A stretch of DNA of 64,000 nt from Loktanella fryxellensis (GTDB lineage: Bacteria; Pseudomonadota; Alphaproteobacteria; Rhodobacterales; Rhodobacteraceae), in contig NZ_FOCI01000001.1 in assembly GCF_900110065.1 (NCBI RefSeq), forward strand, positions 1 to 64,000, read 5' to 3'. Below, piece after piece: positions 41,013-51,180 of this stretch (its first letter is position 1; every line of letters begins with the position of its first letter). The position numbers and the translations under genes are program-made. Under the pieces are notes generated by a model. It was not told the DNA's origin. It saw only the letters and a list, made by a program, of their open reading frames with translations, and made no database searches.

Positions 41013-42152
41013 ATGCCCCTCGACCACGCTTTGAATTCGCTCGGTTTTGCCAAGCCACCCGCGCAGACGCGGGTCGTCGTCGCCATGTCGGGTGGGGTCG
41101 ACAGTTCCGTCGTGGCCGCTCAACTGGCAAGCGAAGGCTATGACGTCGTGGGGGTGACCCTGCAACTTTACGACCATGGCGCAGCGCTGGCCCGCAAGGG
41201 CGCCTGTTGCGCCGGGCGCGACATTCACGACGCCGCGCGCATCGCTGAAAAGATGGGATTTCCGCACTACGTCCTCGATTACGAGAATATGTTCCGCGAG
41301 GCGGTGATCGACGAGTTCGCCGACAGCTATCTGGCGGGTGCCACGCCGGTGCCCTGCATCCGCTGCAATGAGCGGGTGAAGTTCAAGGATCTGCTGGCGA
41401 CAGCGCGCGATCTGGACGCGGACTGCATGGCAACGGGGCATTACATCCAGCGCAAGACGGGCACGCTGGGGCCCGAGCTGCACGCCGCGGCCGATGCCAA
41501 CCGCGACCAGAGCTATTTCCTGTTCTCGACCACCGCAGAGCAGCTGGATTACCTGAGGTTCCCGTTGGGACATCTTGAAACGAAAGCACAAACGCGCGCG
41601 CTTGCCGCGCAGTACGGCCTGTCCGTCGCGGACAAGCCCGACAGTCAGGACATCTGTTTCGTACCCGACGGCAACTATGCCGCCGTGATCGAGAAGCTGC
41701 GCCCCGGTGCCGCCGCCCCCGGCGAGATCGTCGATGTGGACGGCACCGTGCTGGGCACGCATCGCGGGCTGATCCACTATACCATCGGGCAGCGTCGCGG
41801 GCTTGGCATCGGCGGGTTGGAGACGCCGCTTTATGTGGTGAAGCTGGACGTGGACACGCGCCGCGTGATCGTCGGACCGAAAGCGATGCTGGCGACCCGC
41901 CGCGTGCCGCTGCGCGAGGTCAACTGGCTGGGGGACGGCGGTTTTCTGGCCGGTGGCACCCGCCAGATCGCGGTCAAGGTGCGGTCCACCAAGCCGCCCG
42001 TGGAAGCGACGCTGCGCCCGATCAGCGACACCGAAGCCGAGGTCGAGCTGTTCGCCGCCGAGGAAGGCGTGAGCCCCGGTCAGGCCTGCGTATTCTATGA
42101 TCCCGCCAGCACGCGCGTGCTGGGCGGCGGCTGGATCTGGCGCGGGCACTGA
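41013..42152 (+). CDS. mnmA: tRNA-specific 2-thiouridylase MnmA
   Basis: A 379-residue enzyme for 2-thiolation of U34 in tRNA(Lys, Glu, Gln). The ATP PP-loop is [14 protein letters not shown] (about residues 24-37). The catalytic cysteines are in PVPCIRCNE (about 117-125) and [11 protein letters not shown] (about 213-223). A C-terminal beta-barrel closes the protein. The ATG at 41013 has AAGG 8 bases upstream. It is divergent from sciP. Confidence 0.95.
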   Translation: MPLDHALNSLGFAKPPAQTRVVVAMSGGVDSSVVAAQLASEGYDVVGVTLQLYDHGAALARKGACCAGRDIHDAARIAEKMGFPHYVLDYENMFREAVIDEFADSYLAGATPVPCIRCNERVKFKDLLATARDLDADCMATGHYIQRKTGTLGPELHAAADANRDQSYFLFSTTAEQLDYLRFPLGHLETKAQTRALAAQYGLSVADKPDSQDICFVPDGNYAAVIEKLRPGAAAPGEIVDVDGTVLGTHRGLIHYTIGQRRGLGIGGLETPLYVVKLDVDTRRVIVGPKAMLATRRVPLREVNWLGDGGFLAGGTRQIAVKVRSTKPPVEATLRPISDTEAEVELFAAEEGVSPGQACVFYDPASTRVLGGGWIWRGH

Positions 42153-42201
42153 CCGTCACAAACCGCTGGAAAACGGCGCGAGGCCGCCGTAACCAGTCGC
42201 C

Positions 42202-43074
42202 ATGATCTATTCATCCTCAGCCGACTGGCTGGCCGCACCGCACAAACACCTGCTGCTGATGGGCATGTCCGGTCTGGGCAAGACCCATGTCGCCAGCCTG
42301 CTGCGGCGCAGCGGCGACTGGTTCCACTATTCGGTCGATTACCGCATCGGCACCCGCCACATGGGTGAACTCATCGCCGACAACGCCAAGGCGGAGGCGA
42401 TGAAGGTGCCGTTCCTGCGCGACCTGCTGCTGTCCGACAGCATCGCCATCGTGTCCAACATCACCTTCGACAACCTCGATCCGGTGTCCACCTATCTGGG
42501 CAAGCCGGGCGATCCGGCGCGTGGTGGCCTGCCGCTTGCGGAATATACCCGCCGGCAGGAGCAGTTCCGCCGGGCAGAGGTCGCGGCGCTGCTGGATACC
42601 GGGCATTTCATCGACCGGGCCCGCGCGCTCTATGGTTATCCGCATTTCGTGTGCGACACGGGCGGGTCGATCTGCGAATGGGTCGATCCCAAAGACGCGA
42701 ACGATCCGGTGATGACGCATCTGGCCGCCCGCACGCTGATCGTCTGGATCGAAGGGTCGGATGCGCATACGGCGGAACTGGTACGCCGGTTCGATGCGGC
42801 ACCGAAGCCGATGTCCTATCAGGCGGGGTTCCTGATGGACGCATGGCGCAGCTATCTGGCCGACAACGACTGCACGGAAGGAGACGTCGATCCCGACGCC
42901 TTCATCCGCTGGACCTATGCCCGCGCCTTGGCGCACCGTCAGCCGCGCTATCGCGCCATCGCTGAGCGGTGGGGGCTGACGATCCCTGCGAGCGACGTGG
43001 CGACCGTGCGCACGTCGTCCGACGTGGAGGCGCTGATCGCCCGTGCGCTGATGCAGGTTGAGATGCGGGGCTGA
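42202..43074 (+). CDS. P-loop ATPase/kinase-like protein of unknown role
   Basis: A 290-residue soluble protein with Walker [10 protein letters not shown] (about residues 21-29), right after a short strand LLLM. The remainder ([41 protein letters not shown]) suggests an adenylate-kinase-like fold. I know this as a conserved Rhodobacterales ATPase without assigned substrate. It lies 40 bases upstream of metA and 49 bases after mnmA, all on the plus strand. Confidence 0.75.
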   Translation: MIYSSSADWLAAPHKHLLLMGMSGLGKTHVASLLRRSGDWFHYSVDYRIGTRHMGELIADNAKAEAMKVPFLRDLLLSDSIAIVSNITFDNLDPVSTYLGKPGDPARGGLPLAEYTRRQEQFRRAEVAALLDTGHFIDRARALYGYPHFVCDTGGSICEWVDPKDANDPVMTHLAARTLIVWIEGSDAHTAELVRRFDAAPKPMSYQAGFLMDAWRSYLADNDCTEGDVDPDAFIRWTYARALAHRQPRYRAIAERWGLTIPASDVATVRTSSDVEALIARALMQVEMRG

Positions 43075-43114
43075 CCCGCCTATCTGCCACGCACCGACTG
43101 ACAGGATACCAGAC

Positions 43115-44038
43115 ATGCCGATCAAACTGCCATCCACCCTGCCCGCCTATGCCGTGCTGTCGCGCGAAGGCGTCATGGTCATGGCCGAGGATACGGCCGA
43201 CCGGCAGGACATCCGCCCGCTGCGCATCGCGCTGTTGAACCTGATGCCGAAAAAGATCCAGACCGAGAACCAGTTCGCGCGCCTGATCGGCGCCACGCCG
43301 CTGCAGATCGAGTTGAGCCTGATCCGCATGAGCGAGCACCAGACCCGCAACACCGCCGCAGAGCACATGGAGGAGTTCTATCGCCCCTTCGCGGACGTGG
43401 CGGCGACGGGCGAAAAGTTCGACGGCCTGATCATCACCGGCGCGCCGATCGAGCATCTGGCGTTCGGGGACGTGACCTATTGGAACGAGCTGCAACAGGT
43501 CTTCGACTGGACGCAAAGCCATGTGCATTCGACCTTCGGCGTCTGCTGGGGCGGCATGGCGATGATCAACCATTTCCATGGCGTGCAGAAACATGCGTTG
43601 GAAAACAAGGCCTTTGGATGCTTTCGTCATGTGGTGACATCGCCCGCCTCGCCCTATCTGCGGGGGTTTTCGGACGACATCGTGGTGCCGGTCAGCCGCT
43701 GGACCGAGATGCGCCAGAGCGAGATCGACGCGCATGGGTCGTTGCAGACCCTGATCACCAGCGCAGAGACCGGGCCATGTCTGGTCGAGGACCCGCAGCA
43801 CCGCGCGCTCTATGTCTTCAACCATTTCGAATACGACAGCGGCACGTTGAAACAGGAATACGACCGCGACGTGGCGGCGGGGACGCCGATCAACGTGCCC
43901 TGCAACTACTATCTCGGTAACGATCCCGCCAATCCGCCGCAGAACCGCTGGAGAAGCCACGCGCACCTTCTATATGGCAACTGGATCAACGAAATCTATC
44001 AATCCACAAAGTATGATTTGAATGAAATTGGCACGTAG
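43115..44038 (+). CDS. metAA: Homoserine O-acyltransferase MetA, predicted acetyl-CoA-specific
   Basis: A 307-residue MetA-family enzyme that activates homoserine for methionine synthesis. The nucleophile is C144 ([10 protein letters not shown]). The catalytic histidine and glutamate lie in VFNHFEYD. At the specificity position the sequence is TGAPIEH with E113. Glutamate here marks acetyltransferases, whereas E. coli succinyltransferase has glycine (TGAPLG). So the product should be O-acetylhomoserine. No SAM-II riboswitch is recognisable in the short 40-base leader. Its end overlaps the next gene by 17 bases. Confidence 0.93.
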   Translation: MPIKLPSTLPAYAVLSREGVMVMAEDTADRQDIRPLRIALLNLMPKKIQTENQFARLIGATPLQIELSLIRMSEHQTRNTAAEHMEEFYRPFADVAATGEKFDGLIITGAPIEHLAFGDVTYWNELQQVFDWTQSHVHSTFGVCWGGMAMINHFHGVQKHALENKAFGCFRHVVTSPASPYLRGFSDDIVVPVSRWTEMRQSEIDAHGSLQTLITSAETGPCLVEDPQHRALYVFNHFEYDSGTLKQEYDRDVAAGTPINVPCNYYLGNDPANPPQNRWRSHAHLLYGNWINEIYQSTKYDLNEIGT

Positions 44039-45023
44039 AGCGTTCACCCTGTCGGCCCTGACGCTGGGTCTGGGCGCCGTCCTGACCGGCTGCACGGCCA
44101 GCCAGCGCTTTCAGTCGGCAGAGGCCGCGTTTCCGCCGATCGGCGAATTCGTGACCGTCGCAGGTGGCGCGCGCGTCCATTACATCCAGGCGGGCAGTGG
44201 CCCCGACGTGGTGCTGATCCACGGGGCGGGCGGCAATTTGCGCGACTACAAGTTCCAGCTGTTCGACCGGCTGGCGGAAAACTACCGCGTGACGGCGTTC
44301 GACAGGCCGGGCTTGGGATATACCGACCGCTTTCCGGGCCTGCCGGACGGGCCGTTCGCGACGGCTGGCGAAAGCCCGCTGCAACAGGCCATGATGCTGC
44401 GCGACGCGGCCAACCAGTTGGGCGTCACCGATCCGGTGGTCGTGGGACATTCGCTGGGCGGCATCGTGACCTATCAGTGGGCCCTGATGGGACTGGATGA
44501 GGAAAGCCCTGTAAACGCTTCTGCCATCGTGTCTTTCGCCGGTGTTGCAATGCCTTGGCCCGGTGGCCTCGGGGCTTATTACACCATCAACGGCAGTGCG
44601 TTCGGCGGGGCCGTGACGATCCCGCTGATCGCGGCCTTCGTGCCGACATCGACGGTCGAGAACGTGATCGAGGGCACCTTCGCCCCACAAGCCGCGACCC
44701 CCGGCTATGGCGAGTACATCGGCGCGCCGCTGGCGCTGCGACCAAGCACGTTCCGCGCAAACGTGCGGCAGGTGAACACGATGCGGCCACATACGGTCGA
44801 GATGGTGAAACGCTATCCCGAACTGACCCTGCCGGTCGAAATCCTGCATGGCACCGAAGACAGCACGGTTCCCATCGACATCCACTCCGACCGGATCGCC
44901 GAGATCATCCCGACCACCAATCTGGTCCGGATGGAGGGGATCGGCCACATGCCCCACCACGTCGATCCTGATGCGGCCATCGCCGCAATCGACCGCGCCG
45001 CGACCCGCGCCGGATTGCGCTGA
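44022..45023 (+). CDS. Alpha/beta hydrolase lipoprotein
   Basis: A 333-residue hydrolase with a lipoprotein signal (basic N-terminus, hydrophobic core, lipobox LTGC at about residue 24). The fold is complete: oxyanion HGAGGN (about 67-72), nucleophile GHSLGG (about 142-147), acid in HGTEDSTVP and histidine in GIGHMPHH. It should act on an unknown ester, amide or halide in the periplasm. It begins inside the last 17 bases of metA in another frame, so it is probably cotranscribed with it. Confidence 0.87.
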   Translation: MKLARRAFTLSALTLGLGAVLTGCTASQRFQSAEAAFPPIGEFVTVAGGARVHYIQAGSGPDVVLIHGAGGNLRDYKFQLFDRLAENYRVTAFDRPGLGYTDRFPGLPDGPFATAGESPLQQAMMLRDAANQLGVTDPVVVGHSLGGIVTYQWALMGLDEESPVNASAIVSFAGVAMPWPGGLGAYYTINGSAFGGAVTIPLIAAFVPTSTVENVIEGTFAPQAATPGYGEYIGAPLALRPSTFRANVRQVNTMRPHTVEMVKRYPELTLPVEILHGTEDSTVPIDIHSDRIAEIIPTTNLVRMEGIGHMPHHVDPDAAIAAIDRAATRAGLR

Positions 45024-45067
45024 CGGCGTCCTCTGACATAGTGCGGCAGCACACTGCGGAGGATGCC

Positions 45068-45937
45068 ATGACCAAACCGTTCGACGGCGGGATCAGCCGC
45101 TTTTTCGAGGATGACGCCCCGGACGCGGTGCGCGATCTGATCCGCAACGCGGACAAGGACCACATCTCGAACCCGGACTTTCCCTATCCGGATGAGTGGT
45201 CCAAGACGCCCTACGAGGCGGCGCTGGCGGACCTGCAGATCGAACTGGCGAAACTGCAGGCCGCGACGCAGTCCGACGGACAGCGCATCGTCGTGCTGTT
45301 CGAGGGCCGCGATGCCGCAGGCAAGGGCGGCACCATCGCCCGCTTTCGCGAGAACATGAACCCGCGCCACGCCCGCGTCGTCGCCCTGTCGAAACCCACC
45401 CACACCGAGGCGACGGAGTGGTATTTCCAGCGCTACATCCGCCAACTGCCCGCCGCCGGCGAGATCGTGTTCTTCGACCGAAGCTGGTACAACCGCGGCG
45501 TCGTCGAACACGTCTTCGGCTTTTGCACGCCCGCACAGCGCGAAGCGTGGTTCAGGCAGGTCACGGCGTTCGAAAAGCTGCTGGTGGACGACGGGATCAG
45601 GCTTTTTAAGCTCTGGCTGACCGTGGGACGCGCGACGCAGTTGCAGCGCTTTCTCGACCGCGAGAATGACCCGCTCAAACAATGGAAGTTGAGCCAGATC
45701 GACGTGGACGGGTTGCACAAGTGGGACGACTACACGACGGCCATCGACGAGACGTTGACCCGCACCCATACCGCCGATGCGCCCTGGACGGTGATCCTGG
45801 CCGACGACAAACGCCGCGCGCGGGTGAATGCGATCCGTGCAGTGCTGACGCCGCTGGAATATGCAGGCAAGTCGGCCAAGGCCATCGGCGACGTTGATCC
45901 CTTGATCGTCGGTGCCCCAGATCTGCGCCATGGCTAA
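45068..45937 (+). CDS. ppk2: Polyphosphate kinase 2
   Basis: A 289-residue PPK2-family enzyme that transfers phosphate between polyphosphate and nucleotides. Walker A is [12 protein letters not shown] (about residues 81-92), Walker B is [13 protein letters not shown] (about 135-147), and the lid contains [13 protein letters not shown]. The single domain and the N-terminal helix with [11 protein letters not shown] point to the class that phosphorylates nucleoside diphosphates. The ATG at 45068 follows a strong GGAGGA site. It overlaps the next gene by 8 bases. Confidence 0.93.
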   Translation: MTKPFDGGISRFFEDDAPDAVRDLIRNADKDHISNPDFPYPDEWSKTPYEAALADLQIELAKLQAATQSDGQRIVVLFEGRDAAGKGGTIARFRENMNPRHARVVALSKPTHTEATEWYFQRYIRQLPAAGEIVFFDRSWYNRGVVEHVFGFCTPAQREAWFRQVTAFEKLLVDDGIRLFKLWLTVGRATQLQRFLDRENDPLKQWKLSQIDVDGLHKWDDYTTAIDETLTRTHTADAPWTVILADDKRRARVNAIRAVLTPLEYAGKSAKAIGDVDPLIVGAPDLRHG

Positions 45938-46547
45938 GCAGGGCTATCACCACGGCAATCTGGCGCAGGCCCTCGTCGATGCGTGCCTGTCGCTGATCGA
46001 GGCGCGTGGTCCCATGGGCTTCACCCTGTCGGAGGCCGCACGCGAGGCGGGGGTCACGCCTGCCGCCGTCTATCGCCACTTTCAGGGCCGCGACGACCTG
46101 ATCGCAGAGGCGGCGTTGCAGGGCTACACCGTGTTCGCCGACCGGATGGAGGCGGCGTATGCCACGGGCCAGCCGTCAGACCTGCGGGCGTTCCTCGCGA
46201 CCGGGGCGGCCTATCTGCAGTTCGCCCGCGACAATCCCGGCCACTACGTCGCGATGTTCGAAAGCGGCATCTCCGTCAACCGCTCGCCCGCGCTGAATGC
46301 CGCGGCCTCACGGGGGCTGGGCGTCCTCGAACAGGCAGCGGCCGACCTGTCGCGCCACATTCCACCGGCCCGCAGGCCGCCGCCGCAGATGTTCGCCGCC
46401 CATGTCTGGGCCCTGTCGCACGGCGTGGTCGAACTCTTTGCCCGCGGCAATCCCGGCAGGACGAGCCCCTATTCCCCCGACGATCTGCTGGAAACCGGCG
46501 TCGGGATCTACCTGCGCGGTCTGGGCCTGCTGCCCGCCGATACCTGA
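45930..46547 (+). CDS. TetR/AcrR-family transcriptional regulator
   Basis: A 205-residue regulator. The N-terminal TetR helix-turn-helix spans about residues 4-50 ([14 protein letters not shown], then [27 protein letters not shown]). The ligand-binding C-terminal half resembles the WHG-type domain. Its start lies inside the last 8 bases of ppk2, so it may tune polyphosphate metabolism, although the ligand and targets are unknown. Confidence 0.88.
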   Translation: MAKQGYHHGNLAQALVDACLSLIEARGPMGFTLSEAAREAGVTPAAVYRHFQGRDDLIAEAALQGYTVFADRMEAAYATGQPSDLRAFLATGAAYLQFARDNPGHYVAMFESGISVNRSPALNAAASRGLGVLEQAAADLSRHIPPARRPPPQMFAAHVWALSHGVVELFARGNPGRTSPYSPDDLLETGVGIYLRGLGLLPADT

Positions 46548-46628
46548 GACGGTGCTTGCCAGCGGCGGCGATGCGGTCCACAGCGGGCCGCACAACCGAC
46601 CGACACACAGCAGACAGGCGCGCACACC

Positions 46629-47135
46629 TTGGACGGATCACTTGCGGCGATATTCATGGCCATCAGCCTTGCGGATGCGGGCTTTGGCACCGCGTCAGGG
46701 ACCGACCGCGCCCCCGTGACGCCGCGCTTTTCCATGCAGGCCGGCACCGTGATGTTCGACGGCGACCACATCGGGCAGGAGTTGTATCTGGGCGTCGATT
46801 CCGCCCGCCGCCTTGGCCCGGTGCAACCGACATATGCCCTGTCCATCACCACCGATGGCGATGTCTGGGTGGGCGCCGGCGCGAAGTGGACCAGCAGCGC
46901 CGTGCTGCCCGGTCCGCTGTTTTTCGAGACCAGCCTGATGCCCGGCCTCTATGCGCGCGGCGGTGGGCCCGATCTTGGCAGCGTGCTGGAATTCCGGTCT
47001 GCCATCGGCGTGGGATATACCTTCGACACCGATGCGACGCTGACGGTCAGCTACGACCACCGCTCGAACGGCGACATCGCGCACATCAACCCGGGGCTGG
47101 AGGTGCTGTCGCTGCGCGTGGCGGTGCCATTCTAG
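46629..47135 (+). CDS. pagL: PagL-like lipid A 3-O-deacylase
   Basis: A 168-residue outer-membrane beta-barrel. The catalytic triad of PagL is present with exact spacing: H144 and S146 (YDHRSNG) and E158 (NPGLEVLSLR). The chain ends in phenylalanine, as barrels do. It should remove the 3-O-linked acyl chain from lipid A at the cell surface. The only frame start giving a leader is TTG at 46629; an ATG at 46656 would leave a poor signal. Its TAG stop overlaps the convergent potA stop on the palindrome CTAG. Confidence 0.8.
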   Translation: MDGSLAAIFMAISLADAGFGTASGTDRAPVTPRFSMQAGTVMFDGDHIGQELYLGVDSARRLGPVQPTYALSITTDGDVWVGAGAKWTSSAVLPGPLFFETSLMPGLYARGGGPDLGSVLEFRSAIGVGYTFDTDATLTVSYDHRSNGDIAHINPGLEVLSLRVAVPF

Positions 47136-48214
47136 AACACCACGATGGCGCGCTCGTCCCAGCCGATCCGGGTCTGCGCCCCCACCTCGAGCACGGGACG
47201 CCCGATCAGGTTTTTCATCGCGATCGTCAGGGGTTCCGGCACGTCCTTTACCCGGACGTCGTAATAGGTCATGTCGCCGTAATAGACGACCTCGTCCACG
47301 GTCGCCGTCGTCTCGTGGCGCGACGCCGTTTCGCCCTCGAACAGGATCGCCAGCGTTTCCGGGCGGATGCCGACCGCTGCGGGACCGATGACCGCCCCTT
47401 CCGGCACCTGCACATGGGGCACCTGCGTCACGCCGAACCCGGCGATGTCCAGCGTCACGGCCCCGTCGATGCCCGTGACCTGGGCGGGCAGGAAGTTCAT
47501 CTTGCCGATGAACTCCGCCACCCGGCGCGAGTTCGGGCGACGGTACAGCGTTTCGGGATCGTCCAGCTGACCGATTTCGCCCGCGAACATGACGGCGATG
47601 CGGTCCGACATGACCAGCGCCTCCTCCTGGTCGTGGGTGACGAGGATGAAGGTGATGCCGATATGGCGTTGCAGGCGGATCAGTTCGACCTGCATGTGTT
47701 CGCGCATCTTCTTGTCCAGCGCCGACAGCGGCTCGTCCAGCAGCAGCACCTTGGGCTTCAGGATCAGCGCGCGCGCCAGCGCCACGCGCTGGCGCTGGCC
47801 ACCGGACATGGCATGGGACGCGCGATTCTCGTACCCGTCGAGGCCGACCAGATGCAGCGCTTCCTTGACCAGTGCGGCATGCTGAGACTTGGCGATGTCG
47901 CGGCGCGTGCGCAGGCCGAAGGCCACGTTCTGGCCCACCGTCAGGTGCGGGAAGATCGCATAGGACTGGAACACCATGTTGGTGGGCCGCTTGTTCGGCG
48001 GCACGTCGCTCATGTCGCGGCCAGAGATCATGACCGTGCCGCCGGACACCCCCTCGAACCCCGCGATGACGCGCAGCAGGGTGGTCTTGCCGCAGCCAGA
48101 CGGGCCCAGCAGGGAAAAGAACTCGCCCTCTCGGATGGTCAGGTTGATGTCGCGCAGCGCATGATAGTCGCCATAGTATTTCTGGACGCCGCGCAGCGTG
48201 ATGAGGTCGGTCAA
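47132..48214 (-). CDS. potA: Polyamine-type ABC transporter ATPase
   Basis: A 360-residue ATPase with Walker A GPSGCGKTT (about residues 37-45), Q-loop at VFQSYAIFPH, signature SGGQRQRVALARAL, Walker B VLLLDEPLSALD and H-loop VTHDQEEAL. A C-terminal TOBE domain (GIRPETLAIL) is typical of PotA/spermidine-putrescine transporters. The start is TTG overlapping the upstream permease stop. Substrate is inferred from family only. Confidence 0.87.
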   Translation of the reverse strand: MTDLITLRGVQKYYGDYHALRDINLTIREGEFFSLLGPSGCGKTTLLRVIAGFEGVSGGTVMISGRDMSDVPPNKRPTNMVFQSYAIFPHLTVGQNVAFGLRTRRDIAKSQHAALVKEALHLVGLDGYENRASHAMSGGQRQRVALARALILKPKVLLLDEPLSALDKKMREHMQVELIRLQRHIGITFILVTHDQEEALVMSDRIAVMFAGEIGQLDDPETLYRRPNSRRVAEFIGKMNFLPAQVTGIDGAVTLDIAGFGVTQVPHVQVPEGAVIGPAAVGIRPETLAILFEGETASRHETTATVDEVVYYGDMTYYDVRVKDVPEPLTIAMKNLIGRPVLEVGAQTRIGWDERAIVVF

Positions 48215-49011
48215 AGGAAGCCCCCGGTATCGGTGCCGCCGGCGCGACGTACGCCCCGCCTGCGGAAGATTTCGGCAATGGTCAGCAGCAGGATCGAGAG
48301 CGCCACGAGGATCGTCCCCAGCGCCATGATGACCGGCAGCGACGACGGGAACCGCAAGAGGCCCCAGATATAGACCGGCATGGTCGGATTCGCGCCGGTC
48401 AGAAAGAACGCGATGATGAACTCGTCCAGGCTGATGGTGAAGGCGATCAGCATGGACGACACGATCCCGGGCATGACCAGCGGCAGCGTGACCAGCCGGA
48501 ACGCGGACCAGCGGGATTCGCCCAGATCCAGCGCCGCCTCCTCCATCGCCGGATCGAGGGCGGCGAAGGCGCCGTTCAGGATCGCGATGGAGAACGGCGT
48601 GCAGATCAGCACGTGCGCCATGATGATCGTCCAGTTGCCCAAAGACAGCCCCAGCACCTGCCGCAGGACCACCAGCAGCGACACGGCCACGATGATTTCC
48701 GGCAGCACGAGCGGCAGCATGATAAAGCCGGTGATGCCCTTCTTGCCGCGAAAATCGCTCATCGCACCGGCGCGGGCGGCGCACAGCCCGAGGATGGTGG
48801 CGAAGACGGCGGTGCAGGCGGCGATGACCAGCGAATTACGCACGGCGGCATGCAGGGCGGCGTTCTGCGTCAGTTCGGTGAACCACTGCGTCGTGAATCC
48901 CGACAAGGGAAAGGCGATGATCGTCCCATCGTTGAACGCGAATACCGGCAGCAAGGCGATCGGCGCATAGAGGAAGATCAGATAGGCGATGACATAGACG
49001 CGCAGGCTCAC
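48211..49011 (-). CDS. potC: ABC transporter permease, PotC-like
   Basis: A 266-residue inner-membrane permease with six helices. Its EAA loop, EEAALDLGESRWSAFRLVTLP (contacting the ATPase), and the NSLVIAACTAVFATILG region match PotC-type subunits. The start is a GTG overlapping the stop of the preceding permease (GTGA), and its own stop overlaps the ATPase start. All three genes are translationally coupled in the order B, C, A. Confidence 0.87.
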   Translation of the reverse strand: MSLRVYVIAYLIFLYAPIALLPVFAFNDGTIIAFPLSGFTTQWFTELTQNAALHAAVRNSLVIAACTAVFATILGLCAARAGAMSDFRGKKGITGFIMLPLVLPEIIVAVSLLVVLRQVLGLSLGNWTIIMAHVLICTPFSIAILNGAFAALDPAMEEAALDLGESRWSAFRLVTLPLVMPGIVSSMLIAFTISLDEFIIAFFLTGANPTMPVYIWGLLRFPSSLPVIMALGTILVALSILLLTIAEIFRRRGVRRAGGTDTGGFL

Positions 49012-49883
49012 GAGCGGCCCCTCAGGTACTTCCGGTTCAGGAACACGAAGATCAGCGAAATCGCCGTCACGCACAGCATGGCGACCACGGCCAGTGCGGC
49101 CCCCAGCGGCGCGTTGTTCAGTTGCAGGAACTGCGTCTGGATCATGTTGGCGATCAGCTTGCCACCGGCACCGCCCATCAGTTCAGGCGTGACATAGTCG
49201 CCGATGGTCGGGATGAACACGATCAGCACCGCCCCCACGACGCCCGGCATCGACAGCGGCAGGGTGATGCGCAGGAACGTGCTGAACTTGCTCTCGCCCA
49301 GGTCCTGCGATGCCTCCAGCAGGCTGCGGTCGATCTTTTCCAGCACCACGAAGATCGGCAGGATGGCGAACGGCGCGAACGCATGCGCCAGCGTGATGAT
49401 GACCGCGTTCACGTTGTACAGGATGAAGGTCAGCGGTTCGGTGATCACGCCGAGTTCCAGCAGGCCGGAGTTGATGACACCGTTGTAGCCCAGAATCACC
49501 TTCCACAGGAACACGCGGATCAGGTAGCTGGTCCAGAACGGGATGGTGATCAGGAACAGCCACAGACTCTTGCGGCTGGGTTTGACGTGAAAGCTGATGA
49601 AATACGCCACCGGATAGGCCAGCACGACGGTGACGGCGGTGACGATTCCGGACACCATGAGCGAGCGTTGCAGCAGCAGCCCATAGATCGGGCTGTCCCA
49701 GATCTCGCGGTAGTTGGCGGTCGTGAACGTGGTGTCCACGGTCATGAAATCCTGCGTCCAGAAACTGAACAGGATGATCGCGCCCAACGGCACCGCCAGC
49801 AGCAGCAGCGCATAGGCGAAGGGCACCCCCAGCAGGGTGATGCTGCGGGTCTGATCGGGCGAAAGTGATGTGCGGCGTGCCAT
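49008..49883 (-). CDS. potB: ABC transporter permease, PotB-like
   Basis: A 291-residue permease, first gene of the transporter operon. It has an N-terminal signal-anchor (GVPFAYALLLLAVPLGAIILF), an EAA loop (LEASQDLGESKFSTFLRITLP), and the PTIGDYVTPELMGG segment characteristic of PotB subunits. The start MARRTSL at 49883 fits. A periplasmic binding protein normally encoded beside it is missing on both sides. Confidence 0.87.
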   Translation of the reverse strand: MARRTSLSPDQTRSITLLGVPFAYALLLLAVPLGAIILFSFWTQDFMTVDTTFTTANYREIWDSPIYGLLLQRSLMVSGIVTAVTVVLAYPVAYFISFHVKPSRKSLWLFLITIPFWTSYLIRVFLWKVILGYNGVINSGLLELGVITEPLTFILYNVNAVIITLAHAFAPFAILPIFVVLEKIDRSLLEASQDLGESKFSTFLRITLPLSMPGVVGAVLIVFIPTIGDYVTPELMGGAGGKLIANMIQTQFLQLNNAPLGAALAVVAMLCVTAISLIFVFLNRKYLRGRS

Positions 49884-49936
49884 GCGCTGATCGTTTCGCC
49901 ACCGCAGCAAAAGATCAAGGCCGGATCGTCCGGCCC

Positions 49937-49966
49937 CCGTTCTTCTGGTCAAAAATATCCCGGGGG
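49937..49966. repeat. Intergenic repeat, copy 2
   Basis: A copy of the motif GTTCTTCTGGTCAAAAATATCC followed by CGGGGG, located between rpsI and the transporter operon (both on the minus strand). It is followed by three near-identical GCAGCCGGGGC units (49972-50000) and a GCGCAGCGCCCCC end. On the minus strand it lies downstream of rpsI, consistent with a 3'-end role. Confidence 0.75.
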
Positions 49967-50027
49967 ACGGCGCAGCCGGGGCGCAGCCGGGGCGCAGCGC
50001 CCCCGAACCGCGCATCCATGAAATGAG

Positions 50028-50053
50028 ACGGGCGACCCCGCAGGGCCGCCCGT
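50028..50053 (-). terminator. Terminator-like hairpin after rpsI
   Basis: A 7-bp stem (50028-50034 with 50047-50053) with a 12-base loop lies 23 bases after the rpsI stop. On the minus strand it is followed by the weakly T-rich sequence TCTCATTTC. Confidence 0.5.
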
Positions 50054-50076
50054 TCCATGTCGACAGTTTCCGACGC

Positions 50077-50568
50077 TTAGCGCTTGGAGAACTGGAAGCT
50101 CTTGCGGGCCTTCGCCTTGCCGTACTTCTTGCGTTCCACGACGCGGCTGTCGCGGGTCAGGAAACCGGCGGCCTTGAGTGCGGCACGCAGGGTCGGATCG
50201 TACAGCTGCAGCGCCTTGGACACACCGTGCTTCACAGCACCGGCCTGACCGGACAGACCGCCACCGGCGACCGTCGCCATCACGTCGAACTGGCCGACGA
50301 CACCGGCGATCTGGAACGGCTGCTTGAGGATCATCTGCAGCACGGGACGGCTGAAGTAGTCGTCGATCGGCTTGCCGTTGACGACGACCTTGCCCGAGCC
50401 CGGCTTGATCCACACGCGGGCGACTGCGTCCTTGCGCTTGCCGGTGGCATAGGCGCGGCCGAGGCTGTCGCGGACCGGCTCACGGGGTTCCATGGCGGTT
50501 TCGACCGCACCGATGTCGGCGGTCACAGCGCCGCCCAGCTCTTCGAGCGAGTTGATCTGATCGGCCAT
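50077..50568 (-). CDS. rpsI: 30S ribosomal protein S9
   Basis: A 163-residue S9. The conserved core starts at [18 protein letters not shown] and includes KPIDDYFSR and [19 protein letters not shown]. It ends with FQFSKR, whose basic tail reaches the P-site tRNA. The N-terminal 35 residues are the alphaproteobacterial extension. Two ATGs overlap the rplM stop (50571 and 50568). The inner one is preferred because of the spacing from GAGGA. Confidence 0.96.
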   Translation of the reverse strand: MADQINSLEELGGAVTADIGAVETAMEPREPVRDSLGRAYATGKRKDAVARVWIKPGSGKVVVNGKPIDDYFSRPVLQMILKQPFQIAGVVGQFDVMATVAGGGLSGQAGAVKHGVSKALQLYDPTLRAALKAAGFLTRDSRVVERKKYGKAKARKSFQFSKR

Positions 50569-51029
50569 CATGCAGTCCTCGTGTTCTTCTTGTTCATGGA
50601 CGCGACGTCCAGAACTTCGGGCTTCTGGGCTTCCATGCCGTGGGCTTCGCCCGCAAAGACGCGCAGGTGGGTCATCTGCTGACGGCTCAGCTTGCCGCCG
50701 GGCAGCATCCGCTTGACGGCCTGCATGACGACGCGCTCGGGGTGCTTGCCATCGAGGATCTCGCCGGTGGTGCGGAACTTGATGCCGCCCGGGTGGCCCG
50801 TGTGCCAGTAGTTCTTTTCGTCACGCTTGTTGCCCGTGATCTGCACCTTTTCGGCGTTGATCACGATGACATTGTCGCCCATGTCCATGTGCGGCGTGAA
50901 GGACGGCTTGTGCTTGCCGCGCAGACGCATGGCGATGATCGACGCGAGGCGGCCCAGGACGACGCCTTCGGCATCGACCAGGATCCACTTCTTGTCGATA
51001 TCCGCCGGGGTCGCGGTAAAGGTTTTCAT
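50568..51029 (-). CDS. rplM: 50S ribosomal protein L13
   Basis: A 153-residue L13, first gene of the rplM-rpsI operon. It begins [22 protein letters not shown] and contains [35 protein letters not shown] and the RMLPGG loop. It initiates large-subunit assembly by binding 23S rRNA. The stop overlaps the rpsI start, so the two are translationally coupled. Confidence 0.97.
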   Translation of the reverse strand: MKTFTATPADIDKKWILVDAEGVVLGRLASIIAMRLRGKHKPSFTPHMDMGDNVIVINAEKVQITGNKRDEKNYWHTGHPGGIKFRTTGEILDGKHPERVVMQAVKRMLPGGKLSRQQMTHLRVFAGEAHGMEAQKPEVLDVASMNKKNTRTA

Positions 51030-51083
51030 TATCTCACCAAGGATATTCGGGGGCCAACGTCGGCCCGTCATTCGGATGAGTGG

Positions 51084-51111
51084 CTTATACGCACCGCGAA
51101 CGCACCGTCAA
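51084..51111 (-). promoter_or_regulatory. Promoter of rplM-rpsI
   Basis: On the minus strand TTGACG (51111-51106) and TATAAG (51089-51084) are 16 bases apart, each five of six matches to consensus. The predicted start near 51077 gives a leader of about 48 bases. Confidence 0.7.
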
Positions 51112-51180
51112 GCGCCGCATACTCAAAATACGAAAGCAAAATCAGCGACTTGCGATTAAGGTATCATAATACCCCATAAA

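Noticed and set aside
43075-43114. Possible SAM-II riboswitch in front of metA, as found in many alphaproteobacteria
   Set aside because: The 40-base gap is too short and lacks the pseudoknot elements of the motif.
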